This document shows positions 32,570 to 41,512 of a stretch of 64,000 nt of DNA, piece by piece. How positions within the stretch are numbered: position 1 is the stretch's first letter; every line of letters begins with the position of its first letter. Location: contig NZ_CP038438.1 in assembly GCF_004683905.1 (NCBI RefSeq), positions 3,038,001 through 3,102,000 of the forward strand. Direction: 5' to 3'. The translations under genes and the position numbers were made by a program. The DNA is from Pseudomonas fluorescens. Its GTDB lineage: Bacteria > Pseudomonadota > Gammaproteobacteria > Pseudomonadales > Pseudomonadaceae. The notes under the pieces were generated by a model. It searched no databases. It was not told the origin of the DNA and saw only the letters and a list, made by a program, of their open reading frames with translations.

Positions 32570-33079
32570 ATGATTGAAGCCGCCACGCCGTCTGAGCAGA
32601 GCCTGCACGCGCTGTACCGCGATCACCGAGGCTGGCTGGAAACCTGGCTGCGTCGACGCATGGGCAACGCTTGGGATGCGGCGGATCTGAGCCAGGACAC
32701 CTTCTTGCGTGTGCTGTGCAGCGCGCAACCGATTGCCGACATGCGTGAGCCCCGCGCCTATCTGCTGACCGTGGGCAAGCGTCTACTGAGCAACTTCTAC
32801 ACCCGCCGCAGTCTGGAAAAAGCCTACCTCGAAGCCCTCGCGCAACTGCCGGAGGAGTGCGTGCCATCGCCCGAGCAGCGTTGGCTGCTGCTGGAAACCC
32901 TGCAAGCGCTGGATGAGTTGCTCGATGGGTTGCCCCGAGCAGTGCGTCGAGCGTTTTTGTGGAGTCAGCTTGAAGGCCTCGGTTACCGCGAAATCGCCGA
33001 GCGCTTGCAGGTGTCCGAGCGCACCGTCAAACGTTACATGGCGCAGGCCTACGAGCATTGTCTGCTGGTGGAGCTTTGA
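32570..33079 (+). CDS. FecI-type ECF sigma factor
   Basis: A 169-residue sigma-70 family protein with region 2 (ALYRDHRGWLETWLRRRMGNAWDAADLSQDTF) and region 4 (LEGLGYREIAERLQVSERTVKRYMAQAY). These iron-starvation sigma factors direct transcription of an adjacent TonB receptor gene once the substrate binds. Its stop overlaps the anti-sigma start (TGATG), and the receptor follows, completing a cell-surface signalling set. Confidence 0.93.
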   Translation: MIEAATPSEQSLHALYRDHRGWLETWLRRRMGNAWDAADLSQDTFLRVLCSAQPIADMREPRAYLLTVGKRLLSNFYTRRSLEKAYLEALAQLPEECVPSPEQRWLLLETLQALDELLDGLPRAVRRAFLWSQLEGLGYREIAERLQVSERTVKRYMAQAYEHCLLVEL

Positions 33080-34041
33080 TGCGCGTTGCCCCCAGTGATG
33101 AAGCCCGCGAGGTCGCCCGCGCCGCCGCGCAATGGCTGGCGTTGATGGAGTCCGGCGAAGCGGGCGCTGACGATCATGCGCAATTGCAGGCCTGGCGTAA
33201 CGGCGATAGCCGGCATGAACACGCGTGGCAGAAAATCCAGCGCTTGCGCGAACGGTTTTCCGCTCTGCCTTCTGCGCTGGCCATGGCTACGCTGGATCGT
33301 CCGGACGCAACGCGTCGGGCCGTGCTGAAACGCGCGCTTGGTATCGCGGCACTGGTGCCGGCTGCCTGGCTGATCAGTCGGCAACTGCCGCTGGATGTCT
33401 GGCGCGCGGATTTGCAGACGGGCACGGGTGAACACAAGACATTGCCACTCGCCGATGGCAGTTCGTTGCAGCTCAATACCGACAGTGCCGTCAATGTGGA
33501 TCTTGCTGCCGGTCAGCTGACGCTGGTGCGAGGAGAGATGGCCCTTGATGTACCAGGCAACTCAGCCCTGATCATCAATGTGCCGTACGGGCGAATCATC
33601 GTCAGTCACAGTGAGATTTGCGTGCGTCTCAATGAGCGTGACTGCAATGTGTCGGTGGTCCGTGGCTCGGTGCAGTTGCAACCGTCAAGCGGGCCGGCGC
33701 TGGTCCTCAATCAGGGCCAGCAGATCAGGCTGCAGGCTTCTGGCGCGGGTGCTGTCCGAGCGTTTGACGCATCGATGCCGAGCTGGCGCGACGGTGTATT
33801 GATGGCGCAAAACCAGCCGCTGGGGGATTTTCTGCGCGAATTGAGCCGTTATCGCCCAGGCGTGCTGCGCTGGGATCCGGAGCTGGAGGCGCTGCGCATC
33901 ACCGGCAGTTTTCGCCTGGATAACACCGATCAAGTGCTCTCACTGTTGGCGGCCAGCCTGCCGATCGACGTGCAGCAACGCACGCGCTTTTGGGTCTCTC
34001 TCGTTCCGCGAAAATTGTCCCAGTCCAAAAAAACAGTCTGA
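33079..34041 (+). CDS. FecR-family anti-sigma / signal-transducing protein
   Basis: A 320-residue protein with an N-terminal DUF4880 region (EVARAAAQWLALMESGEAGADDHAQLQAWR, then HEHAWQKIQ), one membrane helix around ALGIAALVPAAWLIS, and a periplasmic FecR domain (THKTLPLADGSSLQLNTDS-like segment). The end has a secretin/TonB short-domain-like part (LRITGSFRLDNTDQVLSLLAASLP). It senses the receptor's signalling domain and controls the sigma factor. The ATG at 33079 overlaps the sigma stop by one base. Confidence 0.92.
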   Translation: MRVAPSDEAREVARAAAQWLALMESGEAGADDHAQLQAWRNGDSRHEHAWQKIQRLRERFSALPSALAMATLDRPDATRRAVLKRALGIAALVPAAWLISRQLPLDVWRADLQTGTGEHKTLPLADGSSLQLNTDSAVNVDLAAGQLTLVRGEMALDVPGNSALIINVPYGRIIVSHSEICVRLNERDCNVSVVRGSVQLQPSSGPALVLNQGQQIRLQASGAGAVRAFDASMPSWRDGVLMAQNQPLGDFLRELSRYRPGVLRWDPELEALRITGSFRLDNTDQVLSLLAASLPIDVQQRTRFWVSLVPRKLSQSKKTV

Positions 34042-34108
34042 GACCTGTCCCTTTTTTTCGCCTCGCTGGTCATTCCAGGCAAGTGAACCAAATCGAGAGC
34101 TTTTTCCT

Positions 34109-36511
34109 ATGCCTGCAGTATTTCCAGGTCGTTTGCGTCCGTTGTTGCAGTTGAGCCTTTTGTTGAGCCTGAGTGCCAGCCCTGTGTTGATCCCCAACAG
34201 TTGGGCGGAAAGCGCCGACCGCCGCGCTTATCAGGTGCCTGCCGGCAGCCTGGGTGCTGCGCTGACCCGTTTTGCCGGACTGGCCGGGGTCAATCTGTCG
34301 GTAGATCCGGCCTTGGTCAGCGGGCGCAACAGCAATGGTTTGTCGGGTGAGTTTGGCGTGGAGGAGGGCTTTACCCGGTTGTTGCTGGGGTCCGGTCTAC
34401 AGCTGCAACCGGCGGGCGACCGCGCTTACACAGTCATTCCTGCGCCAGACGGCGGCAGTCTGGAACTGGCAGCCACTTCGATTCTTGGATCGACGGGTGG
34501 CACGGATTCAGAGGTTTTTGCCGGTGGCCAGGTGGCGCGCCGTGGTTCGCAAGGACTGCTGGGTTCCAGGGATTTCATGGAGACCCCGTTCAGCATGACC
34601 ACCTACACCAGCGAAACGGTGAAAAACCAGCAGGCCCGCACTCTGGGCGACGTGATCGCCAGCGATCCCTCGGTGCGTGCGACCAACCCGGCAGGCGGCC
34701 GTTATGAGCAATTCACCATCCGCGGTTTCAGTCTGTTCAACAGCGACGTGGCCTATAACGGCCTCTACGGTGTCTTGCCGACTTACACGATCGACATGGA
34801 AATGGCCGAGCGCGTCGACATCCTCAAGGGCCCGAGCCAACTGATCAACGGGATTTCGCCGCGGGGCAGTGTAGGAGGGGGGATCAACGTGGTGCCCAAG
34901 CGCGCCGGCGATCAGCCGAATACATCGCTGACGGCCAGTTACGCCTCGAACAATCAGCTCGGCGGCGCCGTCGACATCGGCCGTCGCTTTGGTGAGGACA
35001 ACCAGTTCGGCCTGCGTTTCAACGGCGTCAAACAATCGGGTGACACTGAATGGGATCACCAGAGCGTCGATCGCGACATGGCAGTGCTGGGCCTGGATTT
35101 TCGCGGTGAGCGCCTGCGGCTTTCCACCGATATCGGTCACACCGAGCGCGATACCGATGCACCGCAAGAACGTGTGCAGGTCGGTGCAAACGCGAAAGTT
35201 CCGGATGCTGATGATGTGCGCGACAACTACGCGCAACCCTGGAGCCAGGCGCGAACCAAAGATACGTTTGGTACGCTCAATGGCGAGTTCGACGTCAGCG
35301 ATTCGGTCATGTTGTATGGCGGCGTCGGCGCCCGTAAAAGTAACCACGATTTCCTTCGGCATGCGGTGTCGGTGACCAACGACGCCGGCGACTTCACTGT
35401 TCAACCGCGGGATTTCACCCGTGACGAAAATGTCCGGACCGCCACGGCAGGTGTGCGCAACTGGTTCCATACCGGTTCAGTCAGCCACGAGGTCAATCTG
35501 GCGGCCAGCTACTTCTACATGGATTTCGAAAATGGTGGCGCGCGGTATGCGGCAGGGCGCAGCAATCTGTATGACCCGGTGGAAACCGCAAAGCCGCGCA
35601 CGCCAACACGCTACGACGCCAGGGTCTACACGGAAAACCGCTTCAGCGGCGTCGCACTGTCCGATACGCTGGGGTTCTTCGATGATCGCCTGTTGCTGAC
35701 CCTTGGTGCTCGCTGGCAAAGGGTTCAAGTCGACGACTGGAGCGATGATGTGAAGGGCGACACAGCCTATGACGAAGAAAAACTCTCGCCATCGGGCGGC
35801 ATTCTGTTCAAGGCGACGGACAAGCTCTCGCTCTACGCCAACTACATGGAAGGCCTCAGCCAAGGGAAAATTGCGCCATCGACGTCGATCAACGAGGATG
35901 AAATCTTCCCGCCTTTTATCAGCCGACAAGTCGAAGTCGGGGCCAAATATGACGCGGGTTCGTATGCACTTACAGCGTCTGTGTTCCGGATCAAGCAGCC
36001 TGCTTATGAAACCAACGCCTCGACACGAGTCTTCGGCCCGAACGGCAAACGACAGAACGATGGTGTGGAATTGAGTGTGTTCGGCGAGCCGTTCAAAGGG
36101 TTTCGATTGCTCGGCGGCGTGATGTACATCGACAGCGAACTGACCCAGACCACCAATGGAACCTTTGACGGTAACCGCGCGCCCGCGACACCCAAATACA
36201 ACGTCAATCTCGGCGCAGAGTGGGATGTACCCAATATGCAGGGGCTGACGCTGACAGGCCGTGGAATCTATTCGAGTTCGCAGTATCTGGATCAGTCCAA
36301 CCAGAAGGAAATCGACTCATGGGAGCGATTCGACGTGGGGACGCGTTACGCCTTTAAACTGGACGACAAGACCATCACCGTACGCGCCAATGTCGAGAAC
36401 GTATTGGATAAACGCTATTGGAGTTCGGCGGGCGCATCAGATGACAGTGAACCCGGTTTGACTCTTTCGACGCCACGGACTTATCTGCTATCGGCAACGG
36501 TGGATTTCTGA
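34109..36511 (+). CDS. TonB-dependent siderophore receptor with signalling domain
   Basis: An 800-residue outer-membrane transporter. Signal peptide to about residue 34; STN signalling domain (about 38-112: YQVPAGSLGAALTRFAGLAG...); plug domain (from about 155: ETPFSMTTYTSETVKNQQ, then GGRYEQFTIRGF); and a 22-strand barrel ending in LLSATVDF with terminal Phe. The STN domain pairs it with the upstream FecI/FecR. The plug style is that of hydroxamate/ferrichrome-type receptors (TIRGFSLFNSDVAYNGLYG), but the ligand is unproven. Confidence 0.93.
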   Translation: MPAVFPGRLRPLLQLSLLLSLSASPVLIPNSWAESADRRAYQVPAGSLGAALTRFAGLAGVNLSVDPALVSGRNSNGLSGEFGVEEGFTRLLLGSGLQLQPAGDRAYTVIPAPDGGSLELAATSILGSTGGTDSEVFAGGQVARRGSQGLLGSRDFMETPFSMTTYTSETVKNQQARTLGDVIASDPSVRATNPAGGRYEQFTIRGFSLFNSDVAYNGLYGVLPTYTIDMEMAERVDILKGPSQLINGISPRGSVGGGINVVPKRAGDQPNTSLTASYASNNQLGGAVDIGRRFGEDNQFGLRFNGVKQSGDTEWDHQSVDRDMAVLGLDFRGERLRLSTDIGHTERDTDAPQERVQVGANAKVPDADDVRDNYAQPWSQARTKDTFGTLNGEFDVSDSVMLYGGVGARKSNHDFLRHAVSVTNDAGDFTVQPRDFTRDENVRTATAGVRNWFHTGSVSHEVNLAASYFYMDFENGGARYAAGRSNLYDPVETAKPRTPTRYDARVYTENRFSGVALSDTLGFFDDRLLLTLGARWQRVQVDDWSDDVKGDTAYDEEKLSPSGGILFKATDKLSLYANYMEGLSQGKIAPSTSINEDEIFPPFISRQVEVGAKYDAGSYALTASVFRIKQPAYETNASTRVFGPNGKRQNDGVELSVFGEPFKGFRLLGGVMYIDSELTQTTNGTFDGNRAPATPKYNVNLGAEWDVPNMQGLTLTGRGIYSSSQYLDQSNQKEIDSWERFDVGTRYAFKLDDKTITVRANVENVLDKRYWSSAGASDDSEPGLTLSTPRTYLLSATVDF

Positions 36512-36586
36512 ATTGCTTTCTTGAATAAAAGGGTCACTTAAAAGGAGGGTAAAATCTTCTAAATTCAGCGATCTACTGTTAACTAC

Positions 36587-36604
36587 ACTAAATAGCCGTT
36601 TAGT
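36587..36604. promoter_or_regulatory. Small palindrome before the cupin gene
   Basis: ACTAAA and TTTAGT face each other around six bases in an AT-rich stretch 42 bases before the cupin start. It could be an operator; no regulator is indicated. Confidence 0.3.
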
Positions 36605-36645
36605 AGAGCTATCGTAAAATAAGCCGCCATCCACCGGAGCAGACC

Positions 36646-37161
36646 ATGTCTCAACGCACAGTAAACGCACAGGCCTTGATTCAGACGCTGGATCTGCAAT
36701 CTCACGTGGAAGGCGGTTATTTTCGCAGAACCTATCAGGCCGATCATAGAGAGATGCTCGATACCGTCGGTGGCCCACGGTACCTGATGACATCGATTTA
36801 CTACCTGTTGACCGAGCAATCACCAGTGGGCCAGTTTCATTTCAATCATTCCGACATTGTGCATTTTTTCCATCTGGGCGATCCCATCGAGTACAGCATG
36901 ATCCATGCTGACGGCTCGCTGGAAACGCTGGTAATGGGCAACGACATTCTGGTGGGACAGCATCTGCAAATGCACGTGCCTGGCGGAATCTGGAAAGCTT
37001 CGCGACTGCTCGAGGGAGAACATGGATTTGGCTTGATCAGCGAGGCCGTGTCGCCGGGATTTGATTTTGCGGATATGGAGATGGGTGATCGACGCAAACT
37101 GATTGCGCGATTTCCACAGCACCGGATGCTGATTGAAAAACTGACGCGGGATGCTGATTGA
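36646..37161 (+). CDS. DUF985-type cupin protein
   Basis: A 171-residue single-domain cupin. The opening LIQTLDLQSHVEGGYFRRTYQ and the segments SIYYLLTEQSPVGQFHFNHSDIVHFFHLGDPIEY and GEHGFGLISEAVSPGFDFADMEMG are the conserved blocks of the DUF985 family. These proteins are small beta-barrels of unknown reaction; some relatives are sugar-nucleotide epimerase-like. The ATG follows GGAG at six bases. It stands alone, with AT-rich flanks. Confidence 0.82.
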   Translation: MSQRTVNAQALIQTLDLQSHVEGGYFRRTYQADHREMLDTVGGPRYLMTSIYYLLTEQSPVGQFHFNHSDIVHFFHLGDPIEYSMIHADGSLETLVMGNDILVGQHLQMHVPGGIWKASRLLEGEHGFGLISEAVSPGFDFADMEMGDRRKLIARFPQHRMLIEKLTRDAD

Positions 37162-37344
37162 AGGTCGCCAATTGCAGGCAAGGCCGAGGTTTTGAAAAGA
37201 GGACTCAGGGTAAAACTCTGGATTGAAATCTGGCGTGCAACCGGGCTAATCCTGAAACATCTTGTTACGTGTAATGTATATTATGTTAAATCACGTATTA
37301 CGCTACGCGCCTTCCTGCACCAACATCTGTCTCCACTCCAACAA

Positions 37345-37956
37345 TCACCCCAGCACCCTATAAATCTCAGAAACCACCTGCATCGTAGTGTCTTCGATTG
37401 TTCCCTCATTACGGCACAGAACCCAACCGTGCTCCTTGACCGCTTGCTCGAACATCTCCGTACACGACAAATGCTCTGCGTACTTCTGAATCACAGTGCC
37501 GCCCAATCCTCGCGATCTTGTCGCAGCCCTTGCCCATGAAATATCCGGATCGGTGACGACGCCAACATGCAGATCCGGCACGCGCACGTCTTGATCCAGG
37601 TTCAACTGGAGAATCTCGGCAAACGGGATGGTTCGGCGAAACGCGGCATCTGACGGATACCAGCGATCGATCAGGATAATGCTGTCCAGCGGCTGCTGCG
37701 TCAGTACGTGTCGGGAAATCCAGCGCCGACTATCAGCCAGGCGCTGGCACACAGCCCATTCCAGATCCCGGGAAGGATTTCTGGCTAGCGTGTTGATCAG
37801 GGCCATGGTTTCACCCCGGAAAGGATCGCTTTTTCTCTCGCAGAGCCGGATGACTTTCCTGTTGCCGGCCCTTAGCAGCTTCGTAACGGCCTCCAACAGC
37901 GTGGTTTTGCCGGTGCCTTTGGGGCCATCCAGAGAAACAAACAGCGGACGATTCAT
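37345..37956 (-). CDS. Thymidylate kinase-like P-loop kinase
   Basis: A 203-residue P-loop protein: Walker A DGPKGTGKTTLL at the N-terminus, and IILIDRWYPSDAAFRRT, matching the DR(W/Y) motif and lid region of dTMP kinases. It lacks a clean copy of the usual thymidylate kinase lid and is flanked by unrelated genes, so it is an additional paralogue, not the housekeeping tmk. It may phosphorylate another nucleotide or small molecule. No good ribosome site precedes the start. Confidence 0.72.
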   Translation of the reverse strand: MNRPLFVSLDGPKGTGKTTLLEAVTKLLRAGNRKVIRLCERKSDPFRGETMALINTLARNPSRDLEWAVCQRLADSRRWISRHVLTQQPLDSIILIDRWYPSDAAFRRTIPFAEILQLNLDQDVRVPDLHVGVVTDPDISWARAATRSRGLGGTVIQKYAEHLSCTEMFEQAVKEHGWVLCRNEGTIEDTTMQVVSEIYRVLG

Positions 37957-38051
37957 TGTTCACATAACGATGGATTTACGGAGGGGTACTCTAACCGCAT
38001 TCCTGGCATTCCAATGGCTGAATTGTCATTTCCAATGGCATGGCCCTGCCC

Positions 38052-38516
38052 TCACCCTACTTCACCGCCCTCCTCAGCTTGTTGCTGGAGAAATGACTGG
38101 AGACTGTTGTGGCCGTCTACGATCAGTCCTCTAACAAGCGCCTCATAGTGTTCGGCAGTAGTGAGATCTTGCAGATCGAAGCTTGCAGACCAACGGATGA
38201 ACGTCTTTGACTGTCCAGTCAGCGAGGCTAATTGAACAGTAGCTACATAGTTGTCCAACGGTAACGGAGCCTCCTCGAAGCGATAAGACAGCATCGTATT
38301 GCGATCATCTACCGACAAAAGACGCTCCCTGACCACCGCACCGTCGACCAACGTGAGTTTGCGAATACAGCCAACCAATCCATCGGGCTGGTTGTCCTCA
38401 ATGCTGCTTTCCAAAATGGAGGGATGCCATTTACCAATCTCACCAAACCTCTTCAACACGCTCCAGGCGTGCGCTATATCGCTGTCCAGAACAGCGGAGA
38501 ACTCAACTAGCGGCAT
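38052..38516 (-). CDS. SRPBCC family (START-like) protein
   Basis: A 154-residue protein with the helix-grip fold pattern: VEFSAVLDSDIAHAWSVLKRFGEIGKWHPSI at the N-terminus and SFIRWSASFD-like strands near the end. Members bind hydrophobic ligands or act as cyclases/dehydratases. The ATG at 38516 has GAGG upstream. It is the fifth gene in line behind an Old Yellow Enzyme gene and may be the last cistron of that operon (101-base gap). Confidence 0.75.
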   Translation of the reverse strand: MPLVEFSAVLDSDIAHAWSVLKRFGEIGKWHPSILESSIEDNQPDGLVGCIRKLTLVDGAVVRERLLSVDDRNTMLSYRFEEAPLPLDNYVATVQLASLTGQSKTFIRWSASFDLQDLTTAEHYEALVRGLIVDGHNSLQSFLQQQAEEGGEVG

Positions 38517-38617
38517 CGTGTACACCCTCAAAATCAACTGCTTTCGAACCTGACCTCTGCGCACGTCAGGTGGATGAACTCCGGTCCCGGTATGGATCAA
38601 CCGGGATCGGAAGACGC

Positions 38618-39004
38618 TCAACCTTCGAACTGGTGATAAACCTTGGCAATGACCTTCCAGGCCCCGTCGATTTTGATCAGGGTCAGGTAATCGTTGTAAT
38701 CAGCGCCGATTGCATCCTGTTCCATGTCGACACGAACCACGGCGGTGGTTGGCGTGATCGCCAGCACGTCGAGTCGGGTGATGATGTTCGGGGCATCGCC
38801 GTTCTTCTCTACGAAATCAAACAGATTCCTGATCGGGCCGCCCAGCAGTTCACCATTGGTGAATCCGTACATCACAGCGTCTTTATGAAACGCCTGCGCA
38901 ACGCTCTGTGCACTGCCCACACGCAGCCCTTCAACATACTGATTGGCAATGGCGATGACAGCGTTGTACTCAGCGGTGGGTACTGCCTTGATGTTTTTCG
39001 ACAT
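38618..39004 (-). CDS. NTF2-like / putative lumazine-binding domain protein, copy 2
   Basis: A 128-residue single-domain protein of the SnoaL/NTF2-like cone fold, of the type annotated as putative lumazine-binding (TAEYNAVIAIANQYVEGL..., GELLGGPIRNLFDFVE, DDYLTLIKIDGAWKVIAKVYH). It is homologous to the next gene upstream (39064-39444), so the two are a tandem duplication. The function is unknown; relatives bind small ligands or modify polyketides. The start at 39004 is chosen for alignment with the paralogue. Confidence 0.75.
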   Translation of the reverse strand: MSKNIKAVPTAEYNAVIAIANQYVEGLRVGSAQSVAQAFHKDAVMYGFTNGELLGGPIRNLFDFVEKNGDAPNIITRLDVLAITPTTAVVRVDMEQDAIGADYNDYLTLIKIDGAWKVIAKVYHQFEG

Positions 39005-39063
39005 GGGTCTGTTCTTCCAGTAAGGACGAGGCGCGACGCACCTCGCCAATTGCATTCAACGGC

Positions 39064-39444
39064 TTAGGCGCTTGGGTGGGTGTGGTAGATCTTGCTGACA
39101 ATCGTCCACTGACCTTCAACCTTCAGCAGGTTGAAAAAATCGGTGAAACGAAATCCTGAAACATTGTCGGTGTCGACCCGGGCGCTGGCTGCCGAGCCTA
39201 CGATGTCGATGCGAACGATCGCTGCTTGCGCTTCCGGAGATGGGCGGAACGCGTTATCGATGACGTCGTACAGGTTCTGGATCGCACCGCCGACGAGCTT
39301 GCCTTCGTTGACCCCGAACATGGTGGCCTGCTGGTTGAATGCGGGCTTCATCAAGGCGCTGTCAGCTTTGGCACCACCTTCGTTGTACTGGCTGAGCACG
39401 TCGACGATTGCGTTGTATTCCTGAACATAAGTTGAAGTGGACAT
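39064..39444 (-). CDS. NTF2-like / putative lumazine-binding domain protein, copy 1
   Basis: A 126-residue protein with the same blocks as its neighbour: VQEYNAIVDVLSQYNEG, GKLVGGAIQNLYDVID, FFNLLKVEGQWTIVSKIYH. No catalytic residues can be named. It sits 69 bases after an SDR gene in an operon headed by an Old Yellow Enzyme gene, which suggests a role in handling the reactive substrate or product of those oxidoreductases. Confidence 0.77.
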   Translation of the reverse strand: MSTSTYVQEYNAIVDVLSQYNEGGAKADSALMKPAFNQQATMFGVNEGKLVGGAIQNLYDVIDNAFRPSPEAQAAIVRIDIVGSAASARVDTDNVSGFRFTDFFNLLKVEGQWTIVSKIYHTHPSA

Positions 39445-39513
39445 GAGGTATTCCTGAGTTAGTAAATGGCTGAAGAAAGCAAGGAAGGTTTACGGACGAG
39501 GCTCGGTAAACAG

Positions 39514-40257
39514 TCACCAATCCTGGCGCGTCGGCGAGATGATCAAGTCGTTGACGGTGACGTTTTCCGGTTGGTTGAGCGCGTAAATCACGGCACCCGC
39601 GATATCGTCGGGGGCGATGGCAACTCGGTTGAGCGCTTGGGCAGCCTTGCGCCCTTCAGGATCACTGACCTTGTCGGCCCAGCCGGTATTGATGACACCC
39701 GGGCTGACCGTGTTGACGCGGATGCCGTGCTGCACACCGAGCTCCTTGTGCATGGACTCGGTCATGGCCTGAACGAAAAATTTTGTTGCGCTGTAAACAC
39801 CCGCCGCCGGTCCGACCTGATGACCGGCAACAGAGTCCATATTGAGAATCTGCCCGGACTTGCGCTCCAGCATGAAAGGCAGCACCGCCGCCGTAGTGTT
39901 GAGGTAGCCTTTGATATTCACGTCGATCATCTTTTCCCAGTCCTGTACCGCCAGGTCGACCCAGTTGGAAAAAAGCATCAGCCCGGCGTTGTTCACCAGA
40001 ATGTCTACGGTGCCGTAGGTCTCATGCGCAAATTGCGCGAGCGCTTGAGTTTGATGCGCCTGAGTCACGTCGGTGGTAAAAGCGACCACTTCGTTACCGC
40101 CCGCCCGCAACTCGGCGACAAAGCTTTCCAGACCCTGTTCATCCAGTGCAGCGGCCACTACGCGCACGCCTTGGGCGACAAGCGCGCGGGTGGTGGCGGC
40201 GCCGATGCCGGAAGACGCGCCGGTGACGATGGCTACCTTGTTTTGCAGATAATTCAT
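39514..40257 (-). CDS. Short-chain dehydrogenase/reductase
   Basis: A 247-residue classical SDR with the cofactor motif TGASSGIG, NNAG, and the catalytic Ser-Tyr-Lys set (NMDSVAG and YSATK). An ADH-like aldehyde/ketone reductase is likely, with NADP(H) suggested only by family habit. The second ATG (40257) is preferred since AGAGG stands eight bases before it. It starts 32 bases after the Old Yellow Enzyme stop, so the two are probably co-transcribed. Confidence 0.87.
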   Translation of the reverse strand: MNYLQNKVAIVTGASSGIGAATTRALVAQGVRVVAAALDEQGLESFVAELRAGGNEVVAFTTDVTQAHQTQALAQFAHETYGTVDILVNNAGLMLFSNWVDLAVQDWEKMIDVNIKGYLNTTAAVLPFMLERKSGQILNMDSVAGHQVGPAAGVYSATKFFVQAMTESMHKELGVQHGIRVNTVSPGVINTGWADKVSDPEGRKAAQALNRVAIAPDDIAGAVIYALNQPENVTVNDLIISPTRQDW

Positions 40258-40289
40258 GCTCATTACCTCTTATCGATAAATGCCGTCGT

Positions 40290-41393
40290 TCAGGCGTTCG
40301 CGGTTGGCCAGTCGATGTAACCCTTGGCACCGCCGCCGTAGTAACTCTCGCGTGGCGCGATGGTGAGCTCGATCCCGCGACGCAAGCGCTCCACGAGGTC
40401 GGGGTTGGCAATGAACAAACGACCAAACGCCACCGCATCGATCCGCCCCTGCGCACGACGCTCTAGCGCCATCGGCAGGTCGTAGTTGTTATTGCCGATG
40501 AATGGCCCTTCGAACTGCGCACTCAGTGCGTCCAGATCCACGCCTTCCGGGACCGTGCGGGAGGTCGCCGTGGCGCCTTCGACAAAATGCAGATAAGCCA
40601 GATTGAATTGATTGAGCTGCTGAATCAGGTAACCGTAAGTCGCCATGACATTGCTGTCGGGAGGTGTATTTCCGGCATCGGGTGTGACTGGCGAGAGGCG
40701 AATACCGACCCGATCGCTACCCCAGATCGAAATCACGGCTGCGGTGACTTCCAGCGTCAGTCGAGCCCGGTTCTCGATGGAGCCGCCATATGGGTCAGTG
40801 CGTTGATTGGTGGAATCGCGCAGGAACTGGTCAAGCAGATAGCTGTTGGCGGAATGCACTTCCACACCATCGAAACCGGCTCGCCGGGCATTCTCTGCGG
40901 CCAGTTTGTACTGCTGGATGATTCCAGGGATCTCCGAGGTTTCCAGTGCGCGAGGCATCGACACCTCGACAAAGCCTTTCTCGGTGTAGGTGCTGCCTTC
41001 GGCCTTGATCGCCGAAGGCGCTACTGGCGCTTCTCCGTCGGGTTGTAGCTCGACACTCGAAAAGCGCCCCACGTGCCACAACTGACTGACGATTTTGCCC
41101 CCCGCCGCGTGCACCGCGTCAGTGACTTTTTTCCAGCCAGCTACCTGTGCCTCCGACCAGATACCCGGGGTCATGGCGTAACCCCGCCCCTGGGGAGAAA
41201 TATTGGTCGCTTCGGCGATGATCAAGCCTGCACTGGCGCGCTGGGCGTAGTAAGTCGCGTGCATTTCATTCGGTACGCCGTCTTCGGCCATTCGGCTGCG
41301 TGTCACAGGTGCCATGACAATTCGGTTAGCCAATTGGAGTGCGCCCATTTGCATGGGCGAAAAGAGGTCGGTATCAAACGTGTTAGCCGTCAT
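40290..41393 (-). CDS. Old Yellow Enzyme family alkene reductase (distal operon)
   Basis: A 367-residue FMN ene-reductase. The barrel shows SPMQMGALQLANRIVMAPVTRSR, the active-site pair in VEVHSANSYLLDQFLRDSTNQRTDPYGGS, and a GRLFIANPDL phosphate-binding end. It reduces activated C=C bonds of toxic electrophiles such as maleimides and quinone-like compounds. A TAGAC-N5-GTCTA operator ends 31 bases... between 41410 and 41424, directly upstream of the ATG, linking it to the TetR regulator at 48744-49328. Confidence 0.92.
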   Translation of the reverse strand: MTANTFDTDLFSPMQMGALQLANRIVMAPVTRSRMAEDGVPNEMHATYYAQRASAGLIIAEATNISPQGRGYAMTPGIWSEAQVAGWKKVTDAVHAAGGKIVSQLWHVGRFSSVELQPDGEAPVAPSAIKAEGSTYTEKGFVEVSMPRALETSEIPGIIQQYKLAAENARRAGFDGVEVHSANSYLLDQFLRDSTNQRTDPYGGSIENRARLTLEVTAAVISIWGSDRVGIRLSPVTPDAGNTPPDSNVMATYGYLIQQLNQFNLAYLHFVEGATATSRTVPEGVDLDALSAQFEGPFIGNNNYDLPMALERRAQGRIDAVAFGRLFIANPDLVERLRRGIELTIAPRESYYGGGAKGYIDWPTANA

Positions 41394-41409
41394 AAAATCC
41401 TCGACTGAA

Positions 41410-41424
41410 TAGACCGGTCGTCTA
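41410..41424. promoter_or_regulatory. TetR-type operator upstream of the first Old Yellow Enzyme operon
   Basis: TAGACCGGTCGTCTA is a perfect TAGAC-N5-GTCTA palindrome, 16 bases before the gene start. The reverse complement is TAGACGACCGGTCTA, identical over all 15 bases to the operator at 49425-49439. Such identity 8 kb away supports regulation by the same repressor. Confidence 0.75.
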
Positions 41425-41512
41425 GTGGAAGGTTAAAAAAATACGCCCCTCTGTCAGCAGGCGTTTGCTGGTGATAATGCTGTTTCAAAAGCTGCCATCG
41501 TGTTCACGACTG

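Noticed and set aside
37266..37297. TACGTG and CACGTA facing each other in an AT-rich stretch after the cupin gene.
   Set aside because: Only six bases per arm with a twenty-base spacer; too weak to claim an operator or toxin-antitoxin control.
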